A stretch of 51,021 bases of DNA, from assembly GCA_002751075.1 (NCBI GenBank), contig NAOQ01000024.1:49665-100685 (forward strand), written 5' to 3'. Under the pieces are notes generated by a model. The model did no database searches and was not told the origin of the DNA. It saw only the letters and a list, made by a program, of their open reading frames with translations. The first letter of the stretch is position 1. Each line of letters opens with the position of its first letter. The stretch comes from Ichthyophonus hoferi (lineage: Eukaryota > Opisthokonta > Ichthyosporea > Ichthyophonida > Ichthyophonidae). The translations under genes and the position numbers were made by a program. Below are positions 1-11,914 of the stretch, piece by piece.

Positions 1-360
1 TTGTAGTAGTAGCAAACGCCACTGTATCTATTTTTTCCGTTTCTTTTTCGTGTTCTAACTTAGTAAGAGAATCAGCAGCAGTTGTTGTAGCGGCCTCCAT
101 CTGCTCTGTCATAGTAGCATGGTCTTCAATAACTGTAGTAGTAGCAAACGTTGCTGTATCTATTTTTTCCATTTCTTTTTCGTGATCTAAATTAGTCAGA
201 GAATCGTCAGCAGTTGTTGTAGCGGCCACCATCTGCTCTGTCATAGTAGCATAGTCTCCAGTGGCTGTAGTAGTGGCAAACGTTGCTGTATCTATTTCTT
301 CCGTTTCTTTCTCGTGATCTAACGTGTAAAGTGAATTATCAGCAGTTGTTGTAGCGGAAA
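1..360 (-). repeat. 132-base in-frame tandem repeat coding Thr-rich 44-residue units
   Basis: The word agcaaacg (or ggcaaacg) recurs at 11, 143 and 275, a strict period of 132 bases, which keeps the frame. Each unit encodes a block like AATTTADDSL, then LDHEKE, then IDTATFATTT, then ATMTEQM. Units differ by a few bases, so they diverged after duplication. The array ends the GH79 protein within the window and continues off the left edge. Clusters of TTT look like mucin-type O-glycosylation sites, which is inference. Confidence 0.9.
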
Positions 361-3300
361 TAACATTTGCGTGTATATTCTTTGGCATAGTGTGATAGGT
401 GCGATCTGTCTTAGTAAGATAAAGTATAGCCACTGTAGTAGGCGGGACTGAGAATGTGTATGTTCCGTCAACGGCAATTACTTCCTCTTCTTTTTTCTTC
501 CGAGTTAATTCTCCATATTCATTAAAACTCTGTCCGGCAATACTCACTTTCTCGGAAAATATATTTCCCCTAGGCAATAGTCGCGTTAATTTTGCAGAGG
601 CAGTGTAGCCCATACCAGCTTTGATGGTTACTTTAAGCGGACTGGCTTGATCTGGGTCCTTATGGATTACTAATACTTTCTGATTGCCATTTTCTTCTTC
701 TACGCTCCATACCTTAATGGTGGCATGGTTAGGGCTTACTGGAGGTGAATATAATACCGGTTTATCTCCACGGACTAGCTCACTGAATTGTAGCAAGGCA
801 TAATAAACTGGAAAAACATCTACTGTGTCATCGTCATTAATATTAAAAGGTGCATAGCAATGGCCTGAGTCGGCATGAATGTGCGACCGTGTCACACCTC
901 TACTAGTAACTTCCATAAGTGTATCCAAGCCCCACAGAGTAGCGGCATAGGTTTTACTCATACATTTGTTGCCACCACAGGAGAATGCATTGCCTTCACT
1001 CCAAATCTGTATGTTATTGATTGGTAAATAAAAGGTTGCATTTTTTCTGATTACTATAAATAATATAACGGAGGAAAGAGCATACGATAATAATATGAGG
1101 TTAGTAGATGCTGAGGTAAGAATATCAACATTGGTGTGAACATATGGGCGGCTATTATGGAAACAGTGGCGGTCTTTGCATACATTTACTAAGGTGGTGA
1201 AAATGAGCAAAGTAGTAAGGCTAGATGGCACTATGTAGAGACGCAGAAAGTATTCGATTAATATATTAGAATCAGAATGACAGTCTTTTTCTAATACAAT
1301 ATAAATACAAATTTAACATACTTTTTAATAACTAAATGCAATATATTCTAAATTGCTACAACTGTGTATCTTCAATTTACCTTGTATAATCTATGTTAGA
1401 TGGCATCCAGTTTAAAACATCCTATCATGCAATTTCTCTTAACCACACCTATCCTTATATCCCAAGAATATCAAATATCAACCTTTTGCACTGTATACCT
1501 CTCCACCCTAACTTATACTCTTACGCCCCTACCCCTCTAAGACTAATTTTACCATTGCCATCACCCTGTAACACATTTACTCCTCAACGAATAGTTCCCT
1601 ACCAGTTCTTTCCCATTTGGGAGATCTTCATTCAAGTCACTTAGCCAACCGTATCCTTTCCTTTCATCGTCTGCAATTGGGTCATTCAAAAGAGTACGAA
1701 TTGTGGTTTTCTTGCTGCAGCCGGAGTTTCCATATCGGTGCCATGATATATATTTGGTATTATCTGAAGTTTTAGCAGCAAAATCCCCAAGATATTGAAC
1801 CCAACACTTCTTGGAAGCAAATGTGTTGCAACCTGTGGAAAAATGATAAATATGAATACGTAGATAGACCATAAACATATGCAAAGCAGAATATGTCAGA
1901 TAATACACAGGTGTTCATGTTTAAAAGGAAGCATCCTTTGACTTCATCAGTATCCACACCAATGTGTACGTAAATGATATATTGAAAAACACATTTTTGA
2001 ATATGAACATTTATAATTAGAATTGAGATACAGTATAATGAATCTTATGATAATGTATTCCTATATTAAATAGTTATTATTGGCAGGAGACTGTTCCCAT
2101 ACACACAGCAACATTGACAGTTACCAATATTTAAAAAAATTACATTATTACTTATTAAAAGCTATGAGTGAACCGCCTCCTACTTATTTTACAACAAGCA
2201 TGTTGGATTAATTCTTTTGTGCTCTAATCAACAGATGCTATTGAGAGGACACTATAATTGGTGCTTCTCAACTGGAACTTTGATAATTTATAATAATACT
2301 TTCTAATTCTTTGACTTGATATATACTACCTACGCAATATAAGATATGCAACGTCTAGAAAACCCCATCAATAAACACACATCTCTAACTAAACAGCCTC
2401 GTGTGCAGCTCATGAAATCACTAGCTATAATAACGTATAGGATCTAAATTTTGCTTTAAAATTAAAATAATTTTTCTAGTGCTGGCACCTTAAACTAAAC
2501 AAAGATTGAATATACATTATATGTTATACATAGTCTTATAATATTACTTATAAATATTCTTTTTTTGGCATGTTTTCGTTGGTATGAGAATGAATTACTC
2601 AATATATTGTCATTGTAAATTCATTTTGTGGCTGCATAAATCAAAAAGAGCAAACATATTGGACTCAATTAATAGAATAATAATAATAATAAAGAGTGGT
2701 AGGGGTTGAATTTCTTTGGTTAAACCTACCTGCAATGGCGGGCCCTTGAAATGGAATCTTATTAATGTTTTTGGGCCAATTTTTTAGAATAAGTTCCTCG
2801 GTTGCCACAAACTCTTCAAGATAATCAGTATAATTAAAATCAGATTTGATCCTAAAGCATTTCTTTGCAAGCCGCCAGTGATCGGGCTCATTGCCTATTT
2901 CAAAGGAATGTATATTTTTGGGATCTATATTATTAAGGATGCCTTCAGTAACGAATTCACTGGCATAACGTGGGTCTGTTGATAGCATAGGCAAACCCAG
3001 TGTAATCTTTGACCCAGTTTTCTCGGAAAACATGTTTATACTTTCTAATTCATCATCCGATACTTCATATTGGGTGTCCACGTTCTTTGGAAGAGTTGAA
3101 CTGGAATACCTGAGCAGCATGCCAGAGTTACCACCAATTACAGTGACAGGGGCTGAACCGTCGACGGCGAGGTGGTCATATAACCTAATCATTGCCTTAT
3201 TAATCGACTCTCCAGTAAACCTTCTAAGTTGACCCCATTCGTATGCAAACCCTGCCTGATTAGGTTGCACTGGTACAAAGGACGTTCCATCTCGTGGACC

Positions 3301-3555
3301 GACAGTTAGATCAATCGATATATCTTGGAACTGTTCTATATCTGGATTAAGTTTAAGTTGAGCTTTTTTAAATTCAACACAATCCCCTAAAGAGTCTGTG
3401 ATTGCAGTCAGATTACCCTTTTGCGCCTGTGTGGTTGACTTCAATTGTGATACAACAGCTTTGCATTGAGCAACGACTGATTCAGTACTTCTTCCTTCGA
3501 TGGACAAAAAAAGACCGAAGGCCAAACCTGCCCAGCGCATTTTGAATAACGTCAT
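1..3555 (-). CDS. Secreted GH79-family glycosidase (heparanase/beta-glucuronidase-like), C-terminus cut by the window edge
   Basis: Three exons on the minus strand: 3555-2730, 1832-1603 and 1006-1. The phases match (GCA G|GT, then phase 0), donors are gtaggt and gtaggg, and acceptors end in cacag and tacag. The ATG at 3555 opens a hydrophobic signal peptide (residues 1-21); the upstream in-frame extension has no ATG. The catalytic domain carries FEIGNEPDHW with the predicted acid/base Glu223, SWHRYG with His307, and IWSEGNAFSCGG with the predicted nucleophile Glu356. This NEP and SEG arrangement and spacing fits GH79 retaining enzymes, which cleave glucuronosides in heparan sulfate or related glycans outside the cell or in lysosomes. 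A beta-sandwich-like C-terminal part follows, then Thr-rich repeats to the window edge. About 687 residues are visible. The family call is firm; the substrate is not. A GH79 glucuronidase is as likely as a true heparanase. Confidence 0.9.
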
Positions 3556-4366
3556 ATTAAAAATATGGAAGCTACTAACTGGTAATCCTCTCCCCACTTA
3601 TAGTAACTGTTTAATCTTGTAAGAAAAGTAGTATAGATCAGAAGTGCAAGAAACTAAGAAAATTCCAAAATGATTAGTCGTGTTGTTGCTTTAATACAAG
3701 ATAAAGGTGATGTTTCTATTTATGCCAAGAGATGGATTCGAAGAGGGCCAAGCTTCCAAGCTTCGATGTCCAGTACAATGCTCATTGGTACACATATTAT
3801 CTATAAAGCCATCAGGATTCCCTATACTTGCTCGCAAATATCTATAAAATAATAATACTAAAAAGGTGAGGAAAGTAAAATGTAGAAAATCATAATATAA
3901 CTTTTGCATTATTCCTCTAGTTACTTATTTATTAAATTGTAAATACAATATATACAAGCAAAGGCTTACTTGGCCAAGTCTCCAATTTATACACCAAATA
4001 CGGAATGTTCATTATTTACAGTTGTTTGGTTAATTTTATTTATTTGGCATTATCCAATTGGCTGATTTCATCTTTGAGTATTTCACCAATAAGATGCAAA
4101 GGAAATGAAGCAACCTCAGATTGACAGGTAAACAAATAAATTGCAGTCTAAACGCACACTACCGTTAATTAACTTCCCATCCATGAAATTTATACTATAT
4201 ATCTTTTTACATTCTTTTTATTACTTTTATCTTTTTTTTATTTTAATTCATACATGCTTAATTTTGATTTGAATCCATTTTTCTTTTCTCTTTTTACAAT
4301 TTCCGAACGGTATTTCTTTATTATCCCAGTAAATCTGCAGCTGTGAAGACCTATTTTTGTTTTCAG

Positions 4367-4398
<32 letters not shown>

Positions 4399-4724
4399 CA
4401 TTTAAATGGATGGTTATTTGTATAAAAAAAAAATTTATATATATTTACATGCTTAAAGAGGTATAGGGGAAGTAAGAATGGATAGATTTTCAAATTTTTC
4501 TAACTTGTTTATATAGTATTACCATGGTTTTTTAGTTGTAGCTTTTATAAAAATAAACTCGCCATATCTAAATTAATCTAATCTCTACTATATAACAATT
4601 CAAGCACACATAGTTAACTATTAGGTAATGGAGATATTCGAGTTTTTCATAATATATATTTGAAATTTTAAGATAATTAGGAAGGATATTGAGATTTTAA
4701 GGAAATACAATGAATACTATTACA
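3556..4724. other. Upstream region of the GH79 gene, no gene seen
   Basis: AT-rich DNA upstream of the GH79 start. Short open frames here have no motif and no splice context. It holds a (TA)n tract at 4372-4398 and poly-A/T runs. The promoter of the minus-strand GH79 gene should lie in its left part, but no core element is clear. Confidence 0.5.
4372..4398. repeat. (TA)n microsatellite
   Basis: About 13 uninterrupted TA units in non-coding DNA. Confidence 0.9.
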
Positions 4725-5325
4725 AGACCTTAACTCCAAATGAACACGTAGTTCGGCCGAAGTTCTGGTAACAAGCGAATCATGAAATGATTGGTCCAAT
4801 ATTTGTTGATTAAATATCGTTTTTAACTGAGTAATTCGATTTGCCAATACATAATGTGCAGTATGTGAACACTTACATCATGAGAAAGTTGGTCAATTTG
4901 TCATCTAAATGAGGGCACAATAGTATTCGAGTTTCAAATTAAGATCAGACATTCTAGTGGGTCTCTCAGTTGTATTAGCCAATAAGAATCTTTAAGATCA
5001 GTCCCACATAAAATAATAAATGCAGCTATACAGGTATTAGCCGAAATTGACACGAACGATGAAATTGGGCAAAGTATAAATGAAAACCGAACTAACTGAT
5101 AAAGGTCTGGGTACACCCGGACATATACAGCAACTTGCATGCCTGTATACGTTTAAAATACCGTTAGGGACAAATAATAATACGTTTGTGACACACCAAA
5201 CTTTGCATTCATTTATTATTTACTAAACAATATTGTAATATATTAATTTATGTAGTCCTATTATACATACAACACCCCGTTGGCAACCTCGAAGCCTATG
5301 GGCAATTCACTAGAACTACCACCGA
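4725..5325 (-). repeat. Dispersed repeat family, copy 1 (minus orientation)
   Basis: Left end reads ccttaactccaaatgaacac; near the right end is the inverse of the landmark GTTCTAGTGA. The segment agtgggtctctcagttgtat followed by tagccaataag matches, with substitutions, the same stretch in the copies at 6028-6896, 35935-37015, 40485-41375 and 41400-41850. The middle is shorter than in copy 2. No protein-coding capacity is visible. It could be a solo LTR or another non-autonomous element; the exact ends were not fixed. Confidence 0.7.
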
Positions 5326-5649
5326 TTGCTATAAATATCATATACCCGTATGACTGAATTGAATTTACACAGCATCTTTAAGTTTGTTTTGGCTGAAGAG
5401 AATTTCAACTATTAATTACTTTACTTTCTCAACATGGTTTCTATGGTTTCTACAAGAGGAAAAACATAAATCTACAAACCTTTCTAACAAATTAAAAATA
5501 AGTGAACGTATTGACATAAGTGCATCTATTGTAGGATGTGTTTGCGTTTAAAGGCACAGAGCCTAAGAAAGCTGTTTGAAAATAATAGTTATTGATTTTG
5601 AGTTCTAATGAATCGATGGGAAAAATAAGTTTAACCACCATTCTGTTAA

Positions 5650-6028
5650 CAATATCTTGTGTAGAAAAATATGAAAAACGCAATTTTTATTAAAATTACG
5701 ACTTTTAAGTTGTAAAATGACCCGTTAATGGAAAGTGAACTATAAGTTTACAAGTATGTTTAACTTATAATTTCAGCTACCGATCAAAGATGTTATAACA
5801 TGAAAACTCCTATCTGATTGATGTTTCCATCAAGGATAGTACACCTAATCAGAAAACATTCCCTAATGTAGTAAAATTACTTATGATTAACACTTGATTC
5901 TTGCAGTTATGTTCTTTGTGTAAGGAGAAAAACTATTATCATGTAAATTAAATGAATATTTTTAGAACAACTGTGATTCCAATTGGCAGTATCGTGTATG
6001 GCAATCCGGCACTAAAATATTATGTTAC
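5650..6028. repeat. Left flanking direct repeat of the copia fossil (LTR-like), first part
   Basis: Matches 10400-10800 along its length with scattered differences. Its continuation is at 6896-6990, matching 10796-10885, so a dispersed repeat sits inside this flank. Confidence 0.7.
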
Positions 6029-6896
6029 AGGACCGTTAACTCCGATAAAACACGTAGTTCAGCCGATTAGCCAGTAACAAGTGCATCATAAAGTGATCAA
6101 TCCAAAATTAGTTTATTGAATGGCTTTCTTAATTAGATGAGATGATTTGTCAACACCACAATGTGAACATTAATACTAATCAGGTAATTGGCCAAAACAA
6201 AACCGTCCAAATAAGGACATGATACATCACATCATCGAAATAAGATCAAACAACTCCAGTGAGCCACATTGGTCTTATGTGAATTCTATTAGCCAATATG
6301 ATTCTTCATTCACATCAGTGGACGCTGCTGCATTCACATCCACAATAAACGGATATTGTGGAAAGTATATACGGAAATGAAAATAAACCAATAAAGCCCG
6401 CGTTGCTCACACATACGCGACTCCCGGAAAATATGAAATTACTCCTAACATACGTAAAACCTTGCACCTAATTATTTAATTAAACAAAATTACATTATAT
6501 ATGTATATAGTCATCACATTGTTTTTGTGTAATGTCCAGTTCACCATTGGCACTCAAATATAATAATTAATGTCTAGATCTCTCACTCTCTCAAAAGGCA
6601 GAGAACTGTCCACTAATATTAAATAGTGATAATAGTTATTCTATACATTGTAATATAGCACCCTTTACTGATCAGTCTCATTGTGAAAATTTTACATTAG
6701 CACCTAGGCAAATAAAAATATCAATTCCCTTTGAATTAGAACAGAGGTATAATTACTACAGCCAGTTACCTAGAGTCGATATACCTGCCTTCTATAGGGC
6801 CTCTATCACTACAACTTAGCTTTGAACCAAAAAAAGGCAAACCAATTGGAGATCCTGGAGACTGTGGACAAGCCACTAGAACTATCACAGAATCTC
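6028..6896 (-). repeat. Dispersed repeat family, copy 2, nested in the left flank of the copia fossil
   Basis: The longest minus-strand copy. It runs from ccgttaactccgataaaaca to the inverse of GTTCTAGTGGCTTGTCCAC. Its reverse complement follows the plus-strand copy starting at 40485 across both halves. It interrupts a sequence that is continuous in the right flank (10400-10885), so it inserted after the host element. No coding sequence seen. Confidence 0.75.
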
Positions 6897-7189
6897 ATAT
6901 ATTACAATAAATAATTTTTTATTTTTGTATATATTAGGAGAATCGTAATAGTAAAATGGTACACAATTCTAATGCAGGAACAATTAACAGCTTCCCTTAA
7001 TTGTATAATTATATGCAAAGATGAAAAATGTGTATGAAGTGTGGTTGCATAGTTCTTAGTTCTTAGTTTATTTGTTGTGCTTATATAATCAAATGAAAGG
7101 ATTGACACATAGTATTCCTCCTAAATAGATAATGAATGCAAAATATAATAAAAAATAAAAATGGCAAGACACTTACCAGTTAAAGGGCA

Positions 7190-9790
7190 TGTAAGAAAAG
7201 TAATTATAGCACCATTTTGAAGGCAGCTGGTGAGAGTGCCTTCATGAAAATATCTGAAGCATTTAGTTCAATACCTATAGCATGAATCATAATCTTGCCA
7301 GTTCGATGTCAACTCCTTGCATAATGATATCAGGTTTCAAAACGCTTCATTTTTTGTAAATTTTTGTTAGCTTCTATGACGGATCAAGTAGATGTATTGT
7401 CAGCGTAGATAGGGACAAGCTTATCACATCCCAAGTTGAAAAATATCTTTAAAAGCCATGTAGACTCCTCTGCAACATCAGAACATGCAATATATTCTGC
7501 TTCCAGTATTGAATATGCGACAAGGTTTTGCAGCTTAGATAGCCAACTGATGGGAGAATCACCACACTGTATAAAAAAATGTTGTCACCAGTGTATTTCT
7601 GGGTGATTTTATTCTTGTAAAAATTGGAGTTGGAATATCCATGTAATTGACATTTACTAGTGCAATAATGTAAACCGATTGTGAATGAGTTGAAAAGATA
7701 TTATAGTGTGTTGGTGGCAATTTTCATGTTATGTGTTGTTGGCTGTTTGAATACCAGAGTTAACTAGCCAACAGTATAAGCAGTATTGGGATGTGTACAA
7801 TGTGAGATCCATAACAAAGCATCAATTATTTAAAGATATTTAGTAACATTGGTGGATAGTGTAGAAGCATTGCTCATTATGTCCAAATATTGCCCCTTGT
7901 TGCATAGAACAGCTGTATTCTTACCTATATGTGAAAGGATGTTATACTGAATGGCAACATGAGTGATATAATGCCATTGATCAACATGAATGCCAGTTTA
8001 TGTTAATTGAAATTTCACACCAAGGAATAACATTGGCAGACCTAAATATGTAGATTTGTAACGTTTGTTAAGGCTCATAAAAGTAAACTAAAAGTTATCA
8101 AATAAAGCTTAACTTGCTGCAGCAATAAATATATAATCAATCCAAATGGTGAGAGCAATGAAGTTATCCATACCAGGGCCCTTTGTAAATAGACACAAAT
8201 CGCATTAGCAGGCGTATATCCATGAATTGATAAGTTTCAAATACCAGATTAGATCACTTTTTTAAAATCATATAGGGCTCTTGATAGTTTACAAACAAAG
8301 TATAGTTGCTCGGAGTTATCATAGCCAGGTGGCTGTGTAATGCAAACGTTATCAACTAAGACACCGTTTAAAAATGTACCACTAACGCCATTATGGTCCT
8401 TCATGTTAAATGTGACTACATATGCAATTATAAAACATATTGTTGTCATTGTTGCAACTAGAAATTCAACACAGCACTTGTTGATAAAATTCTTTGATCA
8501 CTAACCTCGTTTATATTGCAAGATTGATCTGTCTATGTTATATTTGATGTTAAAACCCCATTAACAAGAAAATACAGTTGCTTTAGCTGGAAGTGGGATT
8601 AGTGTTTATGTGCCTGTGCCCGTGAGTTGCTTGTACTGTGAGCATAACGTCCTCCCATGCAAACATTTTTTTTTTGGTACCTGAGCCTGTTTAAATGTAT
8701 TAGGTAGAATTAACTTACAGCCTAGATTTGTAAAAAAATGTAGTAAATGTGAGGTAAATGTGGATGCACTTATGACTGTAGAGTCAGACATTGAATTTTA
8801 GACAGGTGACAATGTCTCTTGAGAAGGCAAAAGAGGAGGTGTAGATGTTTCAGGTGAAGGTTTTTCAGGCTCAATATAAATGTGTTGAGAATACTGTATG
8901 TACAAAAAATTATAATTATCTATATCGGATAATGTGGAAAGAAAATCTGGTTAGATAATAGCACGTTCATGCAGGATCACATCTTGACTAATTTTCAGAG
9001 GGTTTCTACTTGGTACGCAAATACAGTATACCTTTTGAATTGTATCATAACCTACCCTTATACCAGCTGCAGAGCAAGATACAAGCTTGGAAAAAGGGTG
9101 CTTCATGATAAAACCAGGTAATCCCCATACTCATAGCTGCTTGATTGGTGGTACTTCTCCACAATTCCATTCTGCATATGGTATAAATATGCTAGGGATT
9201 GTCACTGGGTGCATTGATTGAATATAAGTTGCTGCAGTAATAGCCTCAGACCAAAAGGAATTTGAAAGAATTAATTTCAAAAGAAACACCTGCAGATGTT
9301 TAATTTTTTCCAATTGAAATGTTCTACAATTCCATTGCATTGTGAGTTATATGGGGTTTCATATAATGCGTGATACCATGAAAAGAAAAATAAATTTTAA
9401 AATTCCTTGGAAGTGTATTCACCAGCCCCATCTGTTTGTAAACATCCAATTGGAAAATTGTGTATGGGAATAACTTACTTGTGATAATTTCTGAACACCT
9501 CAAATGTGTCTGATTTATTGGCTAAAAATTACATGATAGTAAAAGGTGAAAATTCATCAGTAAAGGTGGCCATATATTGTTCTCGATTGACTGAATCTGG
9601 TAAAGGACCTACTAGATCTGAATAAATGTTGGAAAAGATCTGGGTAGCATTGAAAGTGGATTGTTTAAATGGCAATCTGGTTTGCTTAGGTTGGGGAAAA
9701 ATATCATAAAACGTTTCTTGCAAATTGTAATCATCGGAATCTAGGAAATAATTCTTGATGAGTAGGAAATTTTAAGTCTCTATATCAATT
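7190..9790 (-). mobile_element. Interior pol remnants of the copia fossil (integrase, RT, RNase H order)
   Basis: Integrase-core-like coding lies near 9723-9529 (SDLVGPLPDS) and a later integrase part near 9340-9131 (SNSFWSEAI). Reverse-transcriptase-like coding lies near 8449-8249 (GTFLNGVLVDNVCITQPPGY) and RNase H-like coding near 7510-7200. The order along the minus strand is that of Ty1/copia, with integrase before reverse transcriptase. It is broken in many places and treated as a fossil. Confidence 0.8.
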
Positions 9791-10261
9791 TTACTGGATA
9801 ATGCCACTGAAGGTGTTGAATGCTCATCAACTATTACCATTTGTAACTTATACAGCCAACCTTCTTATCTACTCTCAACAACTGAACTTTCACTCCATGG
9901 CTCTAAGTGAATAATTACTTTTTGAGGACGCATTGCATGTTGTTGTCCTCCAAAGTGCTGACTGATATGAGAACTTGATTCCCCAAATTAGACACTTAAA
10001 GAGTCTTTTTTAATTTACAAGATATATTTTTTCCATTTTACACAGAGCTGAAAGGTAATGATCCCTCACCTAGGCATGGACAGGTTGATCCATCACCCTA
10101 GGTTACAAAATGAGATGGTGTGGAAAGAATCCAATTCTGGAGAATGACAGCCAATCTGGACATAAGTTGAGTTGCACCACTGTAAAAAACAATGGAGATG
10201 AGCCGATTTTGAGTATTTGAAGAGCTTGGATTATTACAAAAGAATACGAATGAATTATGAC
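9791..10261. other. Unassigned interior of the copia fossil
   Basis: Lies between the recognisable integrase remnant and the right flanking repeat, where leader or gag sequence would be expected. Nothing recognisable remains. Confidence 0.4.
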
Positions 10262-10400
10262 TATTATCAGAATCTTTTTCAGTTCTAGCGACTTGTACAC
10301 AGCTGTCGGGATCTCCAATTGTATAACTGGTAGTGGTTACTGTTGTTTGATCAGTGCAAGTGATAGCTGCTTAATCATAAAGGGTGCCTATAGCCCTGTT
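10262..10400 (+). repeat. Fragment of the dispersed repeat family, plus orientation
   Basis: Contains cagttctagcgacttgtaca and gggatctccaattgtat, the family's starting landmark, directly before the right flank of the copia fossil. Only the first 140 or so bases of the family consensus are present. Confidence 0.6.
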
Positions 10401-10885
10401 AAGCATATCTTGTGTAGAAAGATACAAAAAACGTGTTTTGTTTTCTTCAAAATTACGGTTTATATATAACTTGCAGAACAGCAAATTAATGGCAAGTGAA
10501 GTATAAGTTCGCAAGAGTGTTTAACTTACAGTTTCAGTTACAGATTAAAGATTGTATGACAAGTAGAAACGAAACTCCTATCTGATTGGTTTGTCCATCA
10601 AGGGGAATGCACCTAATCAGAAAACAACCTAAAATGATAAGATTGCTTGTCAGTAAAACTTGATTTTCACAGTTAAGGGTTTTGTCTAAGGGGAAAAACT
10701 ATTACCATCGAAACTAAATGAAATTTTTTAGAGCAAACATGATTCCAATTTGCCGTATCGTGTATGGCAATTTGGCACTAAAATACTACATTAAGTAATT
10801 TTATATATTTACATATATTAGGAAAACCCAAATAATAAAATTTTACTCAATTATAATGCAAATTTTTTTAACTCATTCAACAGTA
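10400..10885. repeat. Right flanking direct repeat of the copia fossil (LTR-like), uninterrupted
   Basis: Collinear with 5650-6028 followed by 6896-6990. It acts as the empty-site reference showing that the insertion in the left flank is secondary. Similarity fades after about 10885. Confidence 0.7.
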
Positions 10886-11914
10886 AATATTTCTTAACGT
10901 AGAGTTTTGCAGGTTAATTGTTCTAATCACTGTAGTCAGAGGTTTATGCAATTACACCTTTCTTAATGGTTTGATATCTTGGGAGATCTTTTTCATTCTC
11001 CAAATGTTTATGGTAAAACCTAGCAGCCAATAATTAGTGAGATTGATTACCGATTTGTCTCTGTAGAATATGATAATAGAAATCATTGTGGAATAGTTCT
11101 GCAATTGAAGAAATAAATTGGCAGTTAATATAACATTGTAGTAAATGATTAGAGTTTCAAAATATTTAAGTAATAAAATATGGCTAATCTTCTATTATAA
11201 TTCTTTCCCACCTTAAACTATACAGTAATCACATACCTTTTAGTTCCCCACTTCTCATGTTTTTTTATAGTAATTATAAGCTATTTATGGCTCAGTTAGA
11301 TCTAGGATATATCTCTAAGAACATATTGGCTTGAGGTTTACCTACCTATGATCATATGTATGTAATGTATTAAAAAAAAAGTATTCTTTATCCAGTCCTT
11401 TTCAAAGTATGACATATTTTATTGCATAAGTACATGTAAGTACAGTCATCATAATACATAACTTTTCCTTGAAATGATTTTTATTGGTAGCATTCCAGAA
11501 TCCCACCAGTAATCTAACATATTTAAAATACAATAATGAGATAACATATACTAGTTTAGTAAGGTCCTTGCTCGTTTTTCAAACAAATAATATACGTAAG
11601 GTGTACATATAAAAATATGACATAAATCTGGGTACATATTAATATAATGTTAGGGTTTTGTATGTGATAGAACAAGGAATTATTCAGAAATTCGTTTCTT
11701 TCATACCGAACAATATAATTTTTACTGTAACTAAATAAATCGAAAATTAATATAAACGTTTTAATGACAATTGGAACAGTTATGTAAATCTTCAAATATA
11801 AATATAGTTGCATTTGTTGAATAAATTTGCAGAAACGTATGTAATGAGTGTAACTTCAATACAAGTCAAACATTTAGTGCTTCACAGCACTACTAACATC
11901 ATACACTGTTAAGC
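10886..11914. other. Intergenic, no gene seen
   Basis: AT-rich DNA between the copia fossil and the Cys/His-repeat gene. The part next to 11914 is the expected 3' UTR of that minus-strand gene. Short open frames lack motifs. Confidence 0.5.

Larger units (their letters stand above)
5650..10885 (-). mobile_element. Broken Ty1/copia-type LTR retroelement fossil with flanking direct repeats
   Basis: Direct repeats flank decayed copia-like pol sequence on the minus strand. The left repeat is 5650-6028 plus 6896-6990, split by a nested insertion; the right repeat is 10400-10885. Shared words include tatcttgtgtagaaa, cctatctgattg and the stretch gtatcgtgtatggcaat. The interior from about 9790 down to 7190 keeps the order integrase, reverse transcriptase, RNase H. 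The whole is shorter than an intact copia element once the insertion is removed, has many breaks, and its flanks are visibly diverged, so it is old. A gag region was not recognised. Confidence 0.75.
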
